A DNA stretch of 64,000 nucleotides from CAYWYR01 sp964462685 (GCA_964462685.1 CAYWYR010000017.1:1-64000), one strand, 5' to 3'. Shown: positions 53,652 to 63,010, numbered from the stretch's first letter. Notes: generated from the letters alone by a model not told the origin. Made by a program: numbers and translations.

Positions 53652-54590
53652 ATGGAAGATAAACTTCAGCTAGAAAAATTTGAAGCTAAGCTTGCCGCAG
53701 GCGAGAAAATAGAACCTAAAGACTGGATGCCTGACGCATATCGCAAGAATCTCGTTCGTATGATGAGCCAGCACGCTCATAGCGAGATAGTAGGTATGCT
53801 GCCAGAAGGCAACTGGATCACTAGAGCCCCTAATCTTAGAAGAAAACTTATCCTACTTGCTAAAGTGCAGGACGAAGCGGGGCACGGGCTTTATCTCTAT
53901 AATGCCGCCGAGACCCTTGGCGTGGATAGAAGCGAGCTTATCGACTCTCTCCATAACGGCACGGCGAAATATTCTAGTATATTCAACTACCCGACTCTTA
54001 GCTGGGCTGATATGGGTGCTGTAGGCTGGCTTGTAGATGGTGCGGCTATGGTAAATCAAGTCTCCCTTATGCGTACTAGCTACGGCCCTTACTCAAGAGC
54101 TATGGTTCGTATCTGTAAAGAAGAAGCCTTCCACAACAGACAAGGCTACGAGCTGATCGCAAGGCTTTGTGCTGGTACCGAAGCCCAAAAGAAAATGGCT
54201 CAGGACGCTCTTGATCGTTGGTGGTGGCCATCACTTATGATGTTTGGCCCATCGGACGGCGAATCAGCTCACACCCAACAAAGTATGAAATGGGGCATAA
54301 AAGTAGAGACAAACGATAATCTCCGCCAGAAATTCATCGACATGACAGTACCTCAGGCAGAAGCGCGCGGGCTTAAAATACCTGATCCCGACCTAAAATG
54401 GAATCCAGAGACAAAGCATTATGACTTTGGCGAAATCCAGTGGGATGAGTTCTGGAATGTGGTTAAAGGTAACGGCCCGATGAACAGAAAAAGAGTCAAA
54501 GACCGTAATAAAGCACATGATAACGGCCAATGGGTAAGAGAGGCGGCAATGGCTTATGCAGCTAAGAAAGCTGCCAAAAAAGCCGCATAA
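53652..54590 (+). CDS. paaA: 1,2-phenylacetyl-CoA epoxidase catalytic subunit
   Basis: PaaA holds the di-iron centre that epoxidises the ring of phenylacetyl-CoA with O2, in complex with PaaC and PaaB, using electrons from PaaE. The ferritin-like ligands are visible: E45 in HAHSEIVGMLP, E75 and H78 in KVQDEAGHGLYL, and E158/H161 in CKEEAFHNRQGYE. Length 312 is standard. AAAGGAAG precedes the ATG. A strong terminator 31 nt after its stop separates it from paaB and paaC, which is unusual since the subunits work in fixed ratio. The product feeds PaaG and then PaaZ (encoded at 1063-3120). Confidence 0.96.
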   Translation: MEDKLQLEKFEAKLAAGEKIEPKDWMPDAYRKNLVRMMSQHAHSEIVGMLPEGNWITRAPNLRRKLILLAKVQDEAGHGLYLYNAAETLGVDRSELIDSLHNGTAKYSSIFNYPTLSWADMGAVGWLVDGAAMVNQVSLMRTSYGPYSRAMVRICKEEAFHNRQGYELIARLCAGTEAQKKMAQDALDRWWWPSLMMFGPSDGESAHTQQSMKWGIKVETNDNLRQKFIDMTVPQAEARGLKIPDPDLKWNPETKHYDFGEIQWDEFWNVVKGNGPMNRKRVKDRNKAHDNGQWVREAAMAYAAKKAAKKAA

Positions 54591-54620
54591 CACTGACGTT
54601 ATCCACAAAACATTACACAT

Positions 54621-54658
54621 AAGCCCTTCGATCATGGAATTGAAGGGCTTGTTTTTTT
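54621..54658 (+). terminator. Strong terminator directly after paaA
   Basis: AAGCCCTTC (54621-54629) pairs perfectly with GAAGGGCTT (54642-54650), followed by GTTTTTTT. It would uncouple paaA from the PIN module and paaBC. Confidence 0.9.
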
Positions 54659-54690
54659 GTTATTAATAAATTTGCTGTTAATTTATAGCG

Positions 54691-55467
54691 ATGTCCAAAA
54701 CTGCTCATATAGAATTTAGGCTTAACAGTAAATCTACTACACTGACTCTGGATGATTTAGATATTTCTGAATTGAAAGAATATATAGAAGATTTAGAAAG
54801 CTTGGTTTTTCCAGATTCTGTTTCAAAACGTAGCAGACCCAAAATCTCTCTTGAACTTAAGTCAGGATCAATCCGCCAGTTATATAAAATGCCTGAAGAA
54901 TATGTTATGGATTACAACAAAGCTTTAATTAAAGTTCAGTCTGAAGGATCAATATCATCTCTTGGCAAGATAAGGCGGGAAGCTTTTGCTCGATTGCAGA
55001 AACGTGCCGCAGATAATGATTACATCGTGGATATGGGTTCATCATTGGTAAATGGATCAATATTGAGGATAGACTCAAATACCAGCTATTATGATAGGGT
55101 TGATACTTTTCATGAATCATCTTTTTATATTTACGGTAAAGTTTATCAGCAGGGTGGTAAATCCCCTCATATCAATATCGAAACTAAGGAATATGGCAAT
55201 CTTACTGTAACAGCTACTAAAGAACAGATAATCGGAAGTAAAGCAATGTTATATGATAACGCGGGCCTGTTCGTAAAAGGACTGACAAACAGCGATGCAT
55301 CTATTATAAAAGACTTATCATTAATAGATTTTTTGCCTTATAAAAGCTCCGTGGAGCCTGATGAAGGTAGAAGGCTTTTAGGCATAGCGATTTCTAAAAG
55401 CAACAGAGAGCTAAAGGATATTGATATCGATGAAGCCTTAAGGAATATACGAGATTCTTCGATATGA
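54691..55467 (+). CDS. Unrecognised 258-aa partner protein of a PIN-domain nuclease (antitoxin candidate)
   Basis: I recognise no family. Residues 1-45 form a strand (AHIEFRLNSKSTTLTLDDLD) followed by a helix (SELKEYIEDLESLVF). Residues 50-110 contain LELKSGSIRQLYKMP and a helical block (AFARLQKRAADNDYIVDMGS). The middle is beta-rich (SFYIYGKVYQQGGKSPHINI; YGNLTVTATKEQIIG), and the C-terminus is helical and acidic (ELKDIDIDEALRNIRD). No DNA-binding motif or signal peptide is obvious. Its TGA overlaps the ATG of the PIN gene (ATGA), the hallmark of a coupled antitoxin-toxin pair, but it is two to three times longer than a usual antitoxin. A TAAATTTG -7 box sits at 54667-54674, just upstream. 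Confidence 0.7.
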   Translation: MSKTAHIEFRLNSKSTTLTLDDLDISELKEYIEDLESLVFPDSVSKRSRPKISLELKSGSIRQLYKMPEEYVMDYNKALIKVQSEGSISSLGKIRREAFARLQKRAADNDYIVDMGSSLVNGSILRIDSNTSYYDRVDTFHESSFYIYGKVYQQGGKSPHINIETKEYGNLTVTATKEQIIGSKAMLYDNAGLFVKGLTNSDASIIKDLSLIDFLPYKSSVEPDEGRRLLGIAISKSNRELKDIDIDEALRNIRDSSI

Positions 55468-55946
55468 ATGATATCAAAAGTGTATTGCTGGATACATCAT
55501 TCTGTATCAGGCTCACCACCCAAAGCGATGAGTTCCATAAGAATGTAGTTGGGTATTACGAATACTTCCTTGAAAAGAATATCGATATGTATCTTTCGAC
55601 TATCGCCCTTAGTGAATATTCCCTATTAGATAATCCGGATATACTAAAGGATATGGGTATATTCAGAATAATCAACTTTGATTATTCTGATGCTAAAATC
55701 GCGGGTTCATATTTTCGATATCTTTATAAATCGGAAGGGTTATCGCAGTTTGGAGCAAGAAGGGTAGTAATTAATGACCTTAAACTCTTTGCCCAAGTTC
55801 ACAATCGCGAAATAGATGCTTATATTACAAAAGATAAAAAGTCCTATTCTAAAATGGCACAGCCATTGATGAAGGACAATATGATAGAGTTTGAATTTGT
55901 AGACCTTGCGATACCTGTTAACGAAAGACTTGGAAAACTTTTCTGA
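55464..55946 (+). CDS. PIN-domain protein, putative ribonuclease toxin
   Basis: The 160-residue protein shows the acidic quartet of PIN nucleases: D10 in VLLDTSFCIRL, E51 in TIALSEYSLL, D105 in VVINDLKLFAQVHN and D124 in AYITKDKKSY. The order and spacing fit a VapC-like or larger PIN fold with Mg2+-dependent RNase activity. It overlaps the upstream 258-residue gene by 4 nt. paaB begins 23 nt after its stop with no terminator between, so the pair is likely cotranscribed with paaBC. A cellular role as toxin is inferred from fold and gene layout only. Confidence 0.8.
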   Translation: MNDIKSVLLDTSFCIRLTTQSDEFHKNVVGYYEYFLEKNIDMYLSTIALSEYSLLDNPDILKDMGIFRIINFDYSDAKIAGSYFRYLYKSEGLSQFGARRVVINDLKLFAQVHNREIDAYITKDKKSYSKMAQPLMKDNMIEFEFVDLAIPVNERLGKLF

Positions 55947-55969
55947 ATTGATAAAAGATTTTGATAGAT

Positions 55970-56272
55970 ATGAATAGTAACAATGATACACAATGGCCTC
56001 TTTGGGAGGTTTTTGTTCAGCTTAAAACGGGGAAGCCGCATATACATGTAGGCAGTGTCCACGCAACCGACGCCGAACACGCAATCCAGAATTCTCGAGA
56101 TGTGTATGCTAGGCGAGAGAACCCTGCTAGTATATGGGTGGTGGAAAGTGAGTCCATAGCTGCTTCGGCCGCTAGCGATCATGACTCGCTCTTTGATCCT
56201 TCGGACGATAAAGTATATCGCCATCCGCAGTTTTACAAGATTCCGAAAGGGGTAAACACAGATGTCCACTGA
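55970..56272 (+). CDS. paaB: 1,2-phenylacetyl-CoA epoxidase subunit PaaB
   Basis: PaaB is the small subunit bridging PaaA-PaaC pairs. The 100-residue protein has the family line WPLWEVFVQLKTGKPHIHVG, then SVHATDAEHAIQNSRDVYAR and ASIWVVESESI. I use ATG 55970; the open frame begins at a TTG at 55961. Its end overlaps the paaC start by 11 nt, so these two are translationally coupled. Confidence 0.95.
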   Translation: MNSNNDTQWPLWEVFVQLKTGKPHIHVGSVHATDAEHAIQNSRDVYARRENPASIWVVESESIAASAASDHDSLFDPSDDKVYRHPQFYKIPKGVNTDVH

Positions 56273-57095
56273 CAATTCCAAACCTACAACAGCCATACAC
56301 GAAGATGAGATTGGTTTCAAGAACGATCTGCTGGAAATGACACTTCGCCTGGCTGATGACAGGCTGATACTTGGCCACAGACTATCTGAAACATGTGGGC
56401 ACGGCCCAATTCTAGAAGAGGATATCGCTACTACCAATACTGCGCTCGATCTAGTTGGCCAATCTAAAGCCCTATATGATTACGCAGCAGAGGTAGAGGG
56501 CGTATCAGGAGATTATGAGGAAGACACCAATACACCTGGCGATCAGTACGCGTTCTTCCGAGATGTGCATGATTTCAAGAACATATTACTCGTAGAACAG
56601 CCCAACGATGACTTTGCCCATCAGATGATGAGGCAGTTCTTCTGGGACGCATTCGATTACGCTTTTATGAGAAGGCTTGTAGATAGTTCGGATCAGACTT
56701 ATGCCGCAGTTGCCGCAAAAGCAATCAAAGAAGCGACTTATCACCTCCGCCACAGTGGTCGCTGGATAATAAAGCTGGCCGATGGTACAGAGGAAAGCCA
56801 TAGAAGAATTCAGGAAGCTCTTGAAGATCTATGGATGTACACAGGTGAGCTATTCGAATCAGACGAGCTATACAGCAGACTGCAGGCCAAAGGCATTCTG
56901 CCGGATATGGCCGAGATCAAAGAAGAATGGATAACTACCGTTAAGAAAATCTTTGAAGAAGGTGGCCTGGAGTATCCAGAAGAAGAAGGCTACATGCAGA
57001 CAGGTGGCCGCAAAGGCGTACATACAGAGGAGCTAGGGATGCTGCTTGCTGTGATGCAAAGCCTGCCTCGCTCTATGCCCGACGCGCAGTGGTAA
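56262..57095 (+). CDS. paaC: 1,2-phenylacetyl-CoA epoxidase structural subunit PaaC
   Basis: PaaC is the ferritin-like structural partner of PaaA; it lacks metal ligands but is needed for the active heterocomplex. The 277-residue protein shows MTLRLADDRLILGHRLSETC, EEDIATTNTALDLVGQSKAL, YAFFRDVHDFKNILLVEQP and the C-terminal GGRKGVHTEELGMLLAVMQS. It starts within the end of paaB. paaD and paaE do not follow; a terminator comes 24 nt after the stop, so the electron-transfer partner must be encoded elsewhere. Confidence 0.95.
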   Translation: MSTDNSKPTTAIHEDEIGFKNDLLEMTLRLADDRLILGHRLSETCGHGPILEEDIATTNTALDLVGQSKALYDYAAEVEGVSGDYEEDTNTPGDQYAFFRDVHDFKNILLVEQPNDDFAHQMMRQFFWDAFDYAFMRRLVDSSDQTYAAVAAKAIKEATYHLRHSGRWIIKLADGTEESHRRIQEALEDLWMYTGELFESDELYSRLQAKGILPDMAEIKEEWITTVKKIFEEGGLEYPEEEGYMQTGGRKGVHTEELGMLLAVMQSLPRSMPDAQW

Positions 57096-57118
57096 TATTT
57101 CTTATTTGATAAATTCAC

Positions 57119-57146
57119 AAAGCCCTCCCTAAAAGAGGGCTTTTTT
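57119..57146 (+). terminator. Strong rho-independent terminator after paaC
   Basis: AAAGCCCTC (57119-57127) pairs perfectly with GAGGGCTTT (57135-57143), with three further T residues. It closes the PIN module-paaBC unit. Confidence 0.92.
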
Positions 57147-57218
57147 GTGACTTTTTTCATACATAAGTGTCATTATATATAACCTTTTTTTTCCTTCTCA
57201 CATAAAGCTAAGTAATGT

Positions 57219-60200
57219 ATGCGCCAGCTTGTTTTGTCCTGTGTCTTTATTTTTGCTCTGCTATTTACAGTACAGTTAAACAGCCAGATAATAATATCCG
57301 AGGTCTGCTCCAGCAATAACGTCTCAAGTATTGATAGCTACGGTGATACTCCTGACTGGATAGAGATTTACAATACCTCCAATACTCAGCAAAACTTAAG
57401 CGACTGGTCTATTGCTGACGTAAATGATACCGATCTGGCATGGCAGCTTCCCGATATGATTATCGAGCCTTTTTCATATATGCTGCTTTATGCATCCGGT
57501 AGAGCGCAGAATGGCAGTGAGGCAATCACATTCGAAAGCGACGGATATGGACTGCTGGACTGGAATTCTACTGATGATTCTCCAATAGCTTACCTGCAAC
57601 CCGAAGGAGACTTCAAATTTTCCGCAGTAATCAGAGAGTTTGATAATTTAGCTCGGTGGGGTAATCTTGGAATATTCTTTTCTGAAACTACTGAAAAAGG
57701 TTCCCCTAGGATAGCAATGGTTCAGATGAACTTTAAAGATGAGGTGATCCGTGGGAATTATAACATATTTATGCGGAATCAGCAAAAAACCAACCCCTAT
57801 ACCGATATTGACGTTCATTATAATTTCCCTCCCTTTTGGCATACTGATATAATCGAGAGAAAAGGCGATACGATTTATTTCAGAATTCTAGATGAGCTGG
57901 ATAGATTAATATTTGAAAGGAAGTATCCTAATCCGCAATTTCCCGATTTCGATATCTCGGGATGGGGGAATGGATATGTCGGCGTGATCGTAAATCAAAA
58001 TGTAGGTAGTAACGAACCTATTGAAGGCCTTGCCAAAGCTACATTCGAGCAGTTTGAGCTGAACGGTGAAGCTATGAATGCAAATGATTTCGTTTTTGAT
58101 GAATCCACCTTTTCAGGTGGCTCATCAATCTATAAAGATACCCAGATACACACAGATTTTTCGATTAGAAGAGCCGGGGAAACACTGTTTCTTTTCAAAG
58201 AAAACTCACTTCAGGATTCTTTAGAGATTCCCGAACTAAACCCCGATGAAACCTATGGCAGATCAGAAGGCGATTTACGTGCCTATAGTCTCGGAAGCCT
58301 ACTGATTGAGCCTTCCCCTGGCATTCCAAACACTAACCCGGCAGCCGGCAAAGTATCAACTTTCCAGCCTGATTTGCAGTCTGGATTTTACGAAAACTCT
58401 ATAACTCTAATAAACGAAGAACCAACCGATGATGCTACATACCGATATACTACAAACGGCTCTAAGCCTACCCAAACTTCAGATATCTTTTCAGGTTCAA
58501 TAATAATAGAGGAAAATACCCCGCTTAGAGTAATAGGCTTTCTAGATGATATGATAACCTCCGATGAGTTTGTAGGAACATATTTAATAGGCGAAGAGGA
58601 AAGACTACCTACATGGTGTATCGTAGCCGATAGCAGTGATCTATTCTCTGAATACAATGGGCTGCTAACAGATTTAAGAGGATATGAGATATTTATAGAC
58701 GGCTATGCCGAATCATTTGATGACCAAAAAGTATGGCCTGTTGAATTATCCCTCCAAGGCCAATTATCAAGAACTTTCCCTCAAAAAAGCATACAGATCG
58801 AGACTAGAAGTTCATTGGGCAACGAATATTTCGGGGAAGACTTTTTTGATGACGGATTCGATAAACACACGGATTTAGTACTCAGAAACCACAACTCTGG
58901 GTGGCCTTTTTATTTGATTCCAAATCATTTAGCCCATCTTACATTCCAGAACTTGAACATACTAAATACCGAATTTGAACCAGTTGTCAAATATCTCAAC
59001 GGCGTACCACAAGGGATAATGACTTTGACAGACAGGGTAAACAGAAGATATATATCGGAACTTTACGATATAGACAAAGACAAAATCTTATTTGTAAGCG
59101 ATAGCAGTGCCGCACCTGAAAACCAATCTCAGTTTTCCAAACTCATACCGGAAATACTAGCACTTGATCTTGAGGATTACGGTAATGAAGATTGGAACTC
59201 TACTATCAATGTGAGTAATTTTCATGATTATATCATCGCAAATACTTATTCAATAAATGTAGATTGGCCGTGGAAAAATATAAAATTATTCAGATCTGAA
59301 GAGTATGATAATAATAGGATCAATTTCATACTCTCGGATATGGATTTCTCTATGGGTTATCAAACTGAAAGTCACCATAATAATCTGGATTTTCTCGGGA
59401 ATGAGTATAAGCTAAGTGTGATATTTACTCATCTTTTCAAATCCGAAGGATTCAGAAATGATTTCATCAATCGATATTGCGATCTTCTGGCCACCGAACT
59501 AAGGCCAGGCAAAGCAACAGCTATACTTGACTCGCTCGTAAATCTATATGAGCCTCATATAGATTGGCATAGAAGTATATGGCCTGAATCTGCTCAAAAC
59601 TGGACAGAAGGAACACAAGCCACTAAGGAATTTACAGAAAACAGAAATTACTGGATTTATGAGCATCTAATGGGTGAGTTTGATTTGCCTGGGCGATCCT
59701 ATGTAAGGCTTTCCTCCAGCCATCCTGGCAATAGCCAAATCAGGTTTTCTGGCTTAACACATCGCCAGTTCCCATGGGCCGCTGAATATATGCAGGGTGT
59801 ACCGATCACTCTGGAAGCTATACCATCGGAAGGTTATAGGTTCGTAAGGTGGGAACAGGACTATATATCCGGTGGGGCGAGTACTGAAATCATATTAGAT
59901 AAGGCTGCTACAGATATCACAGCTATCTTCGAAAGGATAAAAACCACTGAACCTATAGATCGATCCCCTGTAATTAGCGAAATAATGTATGCAGCACCTC
60001 AGGATAATGATACCGGCGATTGGATCGAAATCTATAACCCTTCTAATCTTGCTATTGATGTATCTGGATGGTCGATTACAGATGACAGAGAGAAAGAACC
60101 TATGGTATTCCCTCAGGGAACTGAGATATCAGGTTATGGCTTTTTGATTTTGGCTGACAATGAAGAAAGCTTTACCGAACAATATAGCATCACTGAGAAA

Positions 60201-60716
60201 ATGATACTTTTGCCAGATATACCTTTTGGCCTGTCCCGCAATGGCGACCAGATACTACTCATGAATAGTGAGGGAGAGCTTGTTGATTCTCTTATATACG
60301 AAGTAGGAACATCTGATTGGCCAGACGCAAATAGAAACGGCCGCTCGATTGTTTTAATTAACTGGTCTAGCGATAATACCTTAGGTGTTAACTGGGAACG
60401 CTCCACAATAGAAATGGGTTCGCCTGGGGATGCCATATATTCTTATGTGCCAAAAGAAGAACAAGATGATTTTTTCGGGCATAGAAGTATCCAAATATCA
60501 AAATCAGAAGGTGAATTGGATTTATCTAAATTCACAGATAACCCTAATATTATTGAGTATGCTTTTGTGCAATTAATCGGTAGGGTAATATTCTCTGAAA
60601 AAGGTAGCACAATTGATCTGACTAAGCTGAACCCGGCAATTTATTTAACAAGAATAGAAGTTGAAGTTGAGCAAGGTTACGGCTTTGAATATATTATGCT
60701 CAATGTAACAGAATAA
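57219..60716 (+). CDS. Secreted CotH-kinase / lamin-tail-domain protein
   Basis: The 1,165-residue product has a signal peptide (MRQLVLSCVFIFALLFTVQL). Domains in order: a lamin-tail domain (~24-130; PDWIEIYNTSNTQQNLSDWS), a beta-rich linker, a chitobiase/FN3-like Ig domain (~388-465; YRYTTNGSKPTQTSDIFSGS), a CotH-like kinase domain (~485-830; SLQGQLSRTFPQKSIQIETR, LSDMDFSMGYQ), an InlB-B-repeat-like segment (VPITLEAIPSEGYRFVRWEQ), and a second lamin-tail domain (~925-1060). The C-terminus ends IEYIMLNV-like without a clear PNP motif, so a degenerate T9SS domain is uncertain. CotH proteins phosphorylate secreted or coat proteins in Bacillus; here the target is unknown. Confidence 0.85.
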   Translation: MRQLVLSCVFIFALLFTVQLNSQIIISEVCSSNNVSSIDSYGDTPDWIEIYNTSNTQQNLSDWSIADVNDTDLAWQLPDMIIEPFSYMLLYASGRAQNGSEAITFESDGYGLLDWNSTDDSPIAYLQPEGDFKFSAVIREFDNLARWGNLGIFFSETTEKGSPRIAMVQMNFKDEVIRGNYNIFMRNQQKTNPYTDIDVHYNFPPFWHTDIIERKGDTIYFRILDELDRLIFERKYPNPQFPDFDISGWGNGYVGVIVNQNVGSNEPIEGLAKATFEQFELNGEAMNANDFVFDESTFSGGSSIYKDTQIHTDFSIRRAGETLFLFKENSLQDSLEIPELNPDETYGRSEGDLRAYSLGSLLIEPSPGIPNTNPAAGKVSTFQPDLQSGFYENSITLINEEPTDDATYRYTTNGSKPTQTSDIFSGSIIIEENTPLRVIGFLDDMITSDEFVGTYLIGEEERLPTWCIVADSSDLFSEYNGLLTDLRGYEIFIDGYAESFDDQKVWPVELSLQGQLSRTFPQKSIQIETRSSLGNEYFGEDFFDDGFDKHTDLVLRNHNSGWPFYLIPNHLAHLTFQNLNILNTEFEPVVKYLNGVPQGIMTLTDRVNRRYISELYDIDKDKILFVSDSSAAPENQSQFSKLIPEILALDLEDYGNEDWNSTINVSNFHDYIIANTYSINVDWPWKNIKLFRSEEYDNNRINFILSDMDFSMGYQTESHHNNLDFLGNEYKLSVIFTHLFKSEGFRNDFINRYCDLLATELRPGKATAILDSLVNLYEPHIDWHRSIWPESAQNWTEGTQATKEFTENRNYWIYEHLMGEFDLPGRSYVRLSSSHPGNSQIRFSGLTHRQFPWAAEYMQGVPITLEAIPSEGYRFVRWEQDYISGGASTEIILDKAATDITAIFERIKTTEPIDRSPVISEIMYAAPQDNDTGDWIEIYNPSNLAIDVSGWSITDDREKEPMVFPQGTEISGYGFLILADNEESFTEQYSITEKMILLPDIPFGLSRNGDQILLMNSEGELVDSLIYEVGTSDWPDANRNGRSIVLINWSSDNTLGVNWERSTIEMGSPGDAIYSYVPKEEQDDFFGHRSIQISKSEGELDLSKFTDNPNIIEYAFVQLIGRVIFSEKGSTIDLTKLNPAIYLTRIEVEVEQGYGFEYIMLNVTE

Positions 60717-60730
60717 TATCTTAAATATAG

Positions 60731-61609
60731 CTATTTGCCAAAGCCCTGCCTGATCTTGAAAGCTAAAGATGTATCCTCGGCTGCGGTATCGACTATAGAG
60801 CTAATAGAGGCTGGCTGTCCGCGCTTTATTATCTCATTGATAAAATAACTGCGCTTCATATTCCACTTCTTTTCGAATATGTGCTTACCGGGATTGCTTT
60901 TTATTTTGCCTGTAGATTTTGAACCGAAATGATAGACTAAACTGTCGCCCGCGCCGATCAGTTTTCTCACACCAGCACTATAAAGCTTCATCGTAAAGTC
61001 AGGATCTGAGCCAAACCCAGGGTGGTATTCGGTACTCATCCCCCCAACGGTATCCCATAGTTTTTTGCTTATCATATTGGGTGGCCATGTAGAGCCCAGC
61101 CAGTCTTCCCGTGTTAAAGATCTAAACTCTTTTAGTAACCTGCTTTTTTGAAAATTCTCCGCTGTATCACCATAATCCCCAAATACTACAGACGGGTTTC
61201 CTGTATCGTGAGGTTCGATCATTGTGGAAGATACCATCATCGGCTCCCCTAATTCCTGGGCTTTATCCATGAGCTTCGTATCCCATCCAGGCAAGGGGTA
61301 CATATCATCATTCATGTAAATAAGATAATCGGCTTTTGCATAATGGCGGGCCAGGTTTAAGGCATAGCAGATACCGATATTGGTTTTGCTGTGCAGTATG
61401 GTAATTGATTCCTCATTCAAGCTCTGGAGATAATCAAGACTACCGTCGGAGCCTTCGTTTAAAATAAATACTTTTTCAGCGAGCGATCTTGAATTTTCCT
61501 TTAGCCCTTCATAGCAGATTTTGAGATATGCCAGATTGTTCCAGGAAGGGATCATAACCGAATACTTATACTTATCAAGCCGGGATTCTTGTATTAATTG
61601 AATATCCAT
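60731..61609 (-). CDS. Family 2 glycosyltransferase
   Basis: The 292-residue GT-A-type protein begins YSVMIPSWNNLAYLKICYEG, has FILNEGSDGSLDYL and the DXD-like metal/nucleotide site YLIYMNDDMYPLPGWD (N100-D101-D102), then DWLGSTWPPNMISKKLWD and YHPGFGSDPDFTMKLYSAG. It likely adds a sugar to lipopolysaccharide, capsule or protein glycans at the cytosolic face of the inner membrane; donor and acceptor are not readable. It follows glmM by 27 bp on the same strand. Confidence 0.87.
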   Translation of the reverse strand: MDIQLIQESRLDKYKYSVMIPSWNNLAYLKICYEGLKENSRSLAEKVFILNEGSDGSLDYLQSLNEESITILHSKTNIGICYALNLARHYAKADYLIYMNDDMYPLPGWDTKLMDKAQELGEPMMVSSTMIEPHDTGNPSVVFGDYGDTAENFQKSRLLKEFRSLTREDWLGSTWPPNMISKKLWDTVGGMSTEYHPGFGSDPDFTMKLYSAGVRKLIGAGDSLVYHFGSKSTGKIKSNPGKHIFEKKWNMKRSYFINEIIKRGQPASISSIVDTAAEDTSLAFKIRQGFGK

Positions 61610-61636
61610 AAATTAAATATAAATCAGAAAAAAATC

Positions 61637-63010
61637 TCAGACAAACTTTTTGATATTATCGATAAGCTTTTTGCTTTCTTCTTCTATGGGGGCTTCAGCT
61701 ATAATTCTGATAATTGGTTCTGTATTTGATGCCCTTAGCTGAACCCAACTATTATCAAAGTCTATTCTTATACCGTCAGAAGTATCTGCTTTTGCATTAT
61801 CATACTCGCCACTGTCTTTTATTTTACCGACTAATTCGGATATATCACCATCAAAAGCCTGTTTTTCTTTTATAATATGATAATCTTTGATTTCAGAAGA
61901 TAACTCAGATAATGTTTTGCCGCCCGCCAGTAAAGACGCGATAAGAGCGATACCAACTAAGGAATCCCTACCGTAATGGCATTCAGGAAGTATCACACCG
62001 CCAGAGCCTTCCCCTCCGATAACCGAGGCGTTCTCCTTCATCTTCTTAACCACGTTTATCTCACCTACCGGGGAGCGTTCGACCCTGGCTCCGTACTCAG
62101 CGGCTATATCATCAACCATCCTACTGGTTGATAGGTTCACCGTAATCACGGAACCGCTTGTATCCTCTCCGCGCTGCTGCATAGCCGATAGAACCGCTTT
62201 TGTGGCAAGTGCTATCGTTTTTTCCTCGCCGATTGCTCTGCCTTTTTCATCTATCAGAACTAACCTGTCTGCATCAGGATCAACCGCTATTCCAGCGTCG
62301 GCCTTATTCTCTTTTACAGACTCCATCAAATCTGCAAGATTACTTTCCAGCGGTTCAGGCGTATGCGGGAAAACCCCTGAGCCGTCGCAATATAGCTCTA
62401 TACATTCGGTACCCAGCATTTCGAGAAGTTTGGGTACAAATCGAGAACCGGAAGCATTTACCGCATCTACCACAAAACGGAGTTTCCTTTCAAGCAGATC
62501 ACTTACCTTGCCCTCGCCGAGAAAAGACAGACCGAGAACTGAGTTGATATGGGATAAATCTGCATCGTTTATAATAATCTCATTTATATGATTCGGCAGT
62601 TCAGCAGGATAACTATATTGTTCGTTATCGACCTTGGAAAAAAGCTCCGCGTTCTCTTCATCCCCTAGAAAAACACCTTCGGCATTCAAGAATTTCAGGC
62701 CGTTCCATTCCCCGGGATTATGCGATGCAGTAATTGATATACCGCCCGCGGCATCGGATTTCTCCGTCATAAGCTGTACGGTCGGCGTTGGTGCCATGCC
62801 GATAACCCTTACTTCTCTACCAAGTGATAGAAGTGTACCTACGGCTATCTTCTCTATCCAATTACCGCTTCGTCTTCCGTCCCTACCAACTACAACTGGC
62901 CCCCGTGGAAGCATAGCTGAATAAGCCGATACATAACCTGAAATCATATTGGGTGTAAGGCTGTCGCCCGCAGTGGCTCTGATTCCCGAGATAGAACGTA
63001 CAAAAGGCAT
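61637..63010 (-). CDS. glmM: Phosphoglucosamine mutase
   Basis: Converts glucosamine-6-P to glucosamine-1-P for UDP-GlcNAc, feeding peptidoglycan and LPS. The 457-residue alpha-D-phosphohexomutase has SISGIRATAGDSLTP at the N-terminus, the phosphoserine S96 in SITASHNPGEWNGLKFLN, the Mg-binding VDPDADRLVLID, the sugar loop IGGEGSGGVILPECHYGRDS and the phosphate-binding RASNTEPIIRIIAEA. The SISGIRxTxGD start is typical of GlmM in Bacteroidota rather than ManB/Pgm, though substrate choice among phosphohexomutases is hard to read. It is cotranscribed with the glycosyltransferase and divergent from the MGMT-like gene. Confidence 0.85.
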   Translation of the reverse strand: MPFVRSISGIRATAGDSLTPNMISGYVSAYSAMLPRGPVVVGRDGRRSGNWIEKIAVGTLLSLGREVRVIGMAPTPTVQLMTEKSDAAGGISITASHNPGEWNGLKFLNAEGVFLGDEENAELFSKVDNEQYSYPAELPNHINEIIINDADLSHINSVLGLSFLGEGKVSDLLERKLRFVVDAVNASGSRFVPKLLEMLGTECIELYCDGSGVFPHTPEPLESNLADLMESVKENKADAGIAVDPDADRLVLIDEKGRAIGEEKTIALATKAVLSAMQQRGEDTSGSVITVNLSTSRMVDDIAAEYGARVERSPVGEINVVKKMKENASVIGGEGSGGVILPECHYGRDSLVGIALIASLLAGGKTLSELSSEIKDYHIIKEKQAFDGDISELVGKIKDSGEYDNAKADTSDGIRIDFDNSWVQLRASNTEPIIRIIAEAPIEEESKKLIDNIKKFV

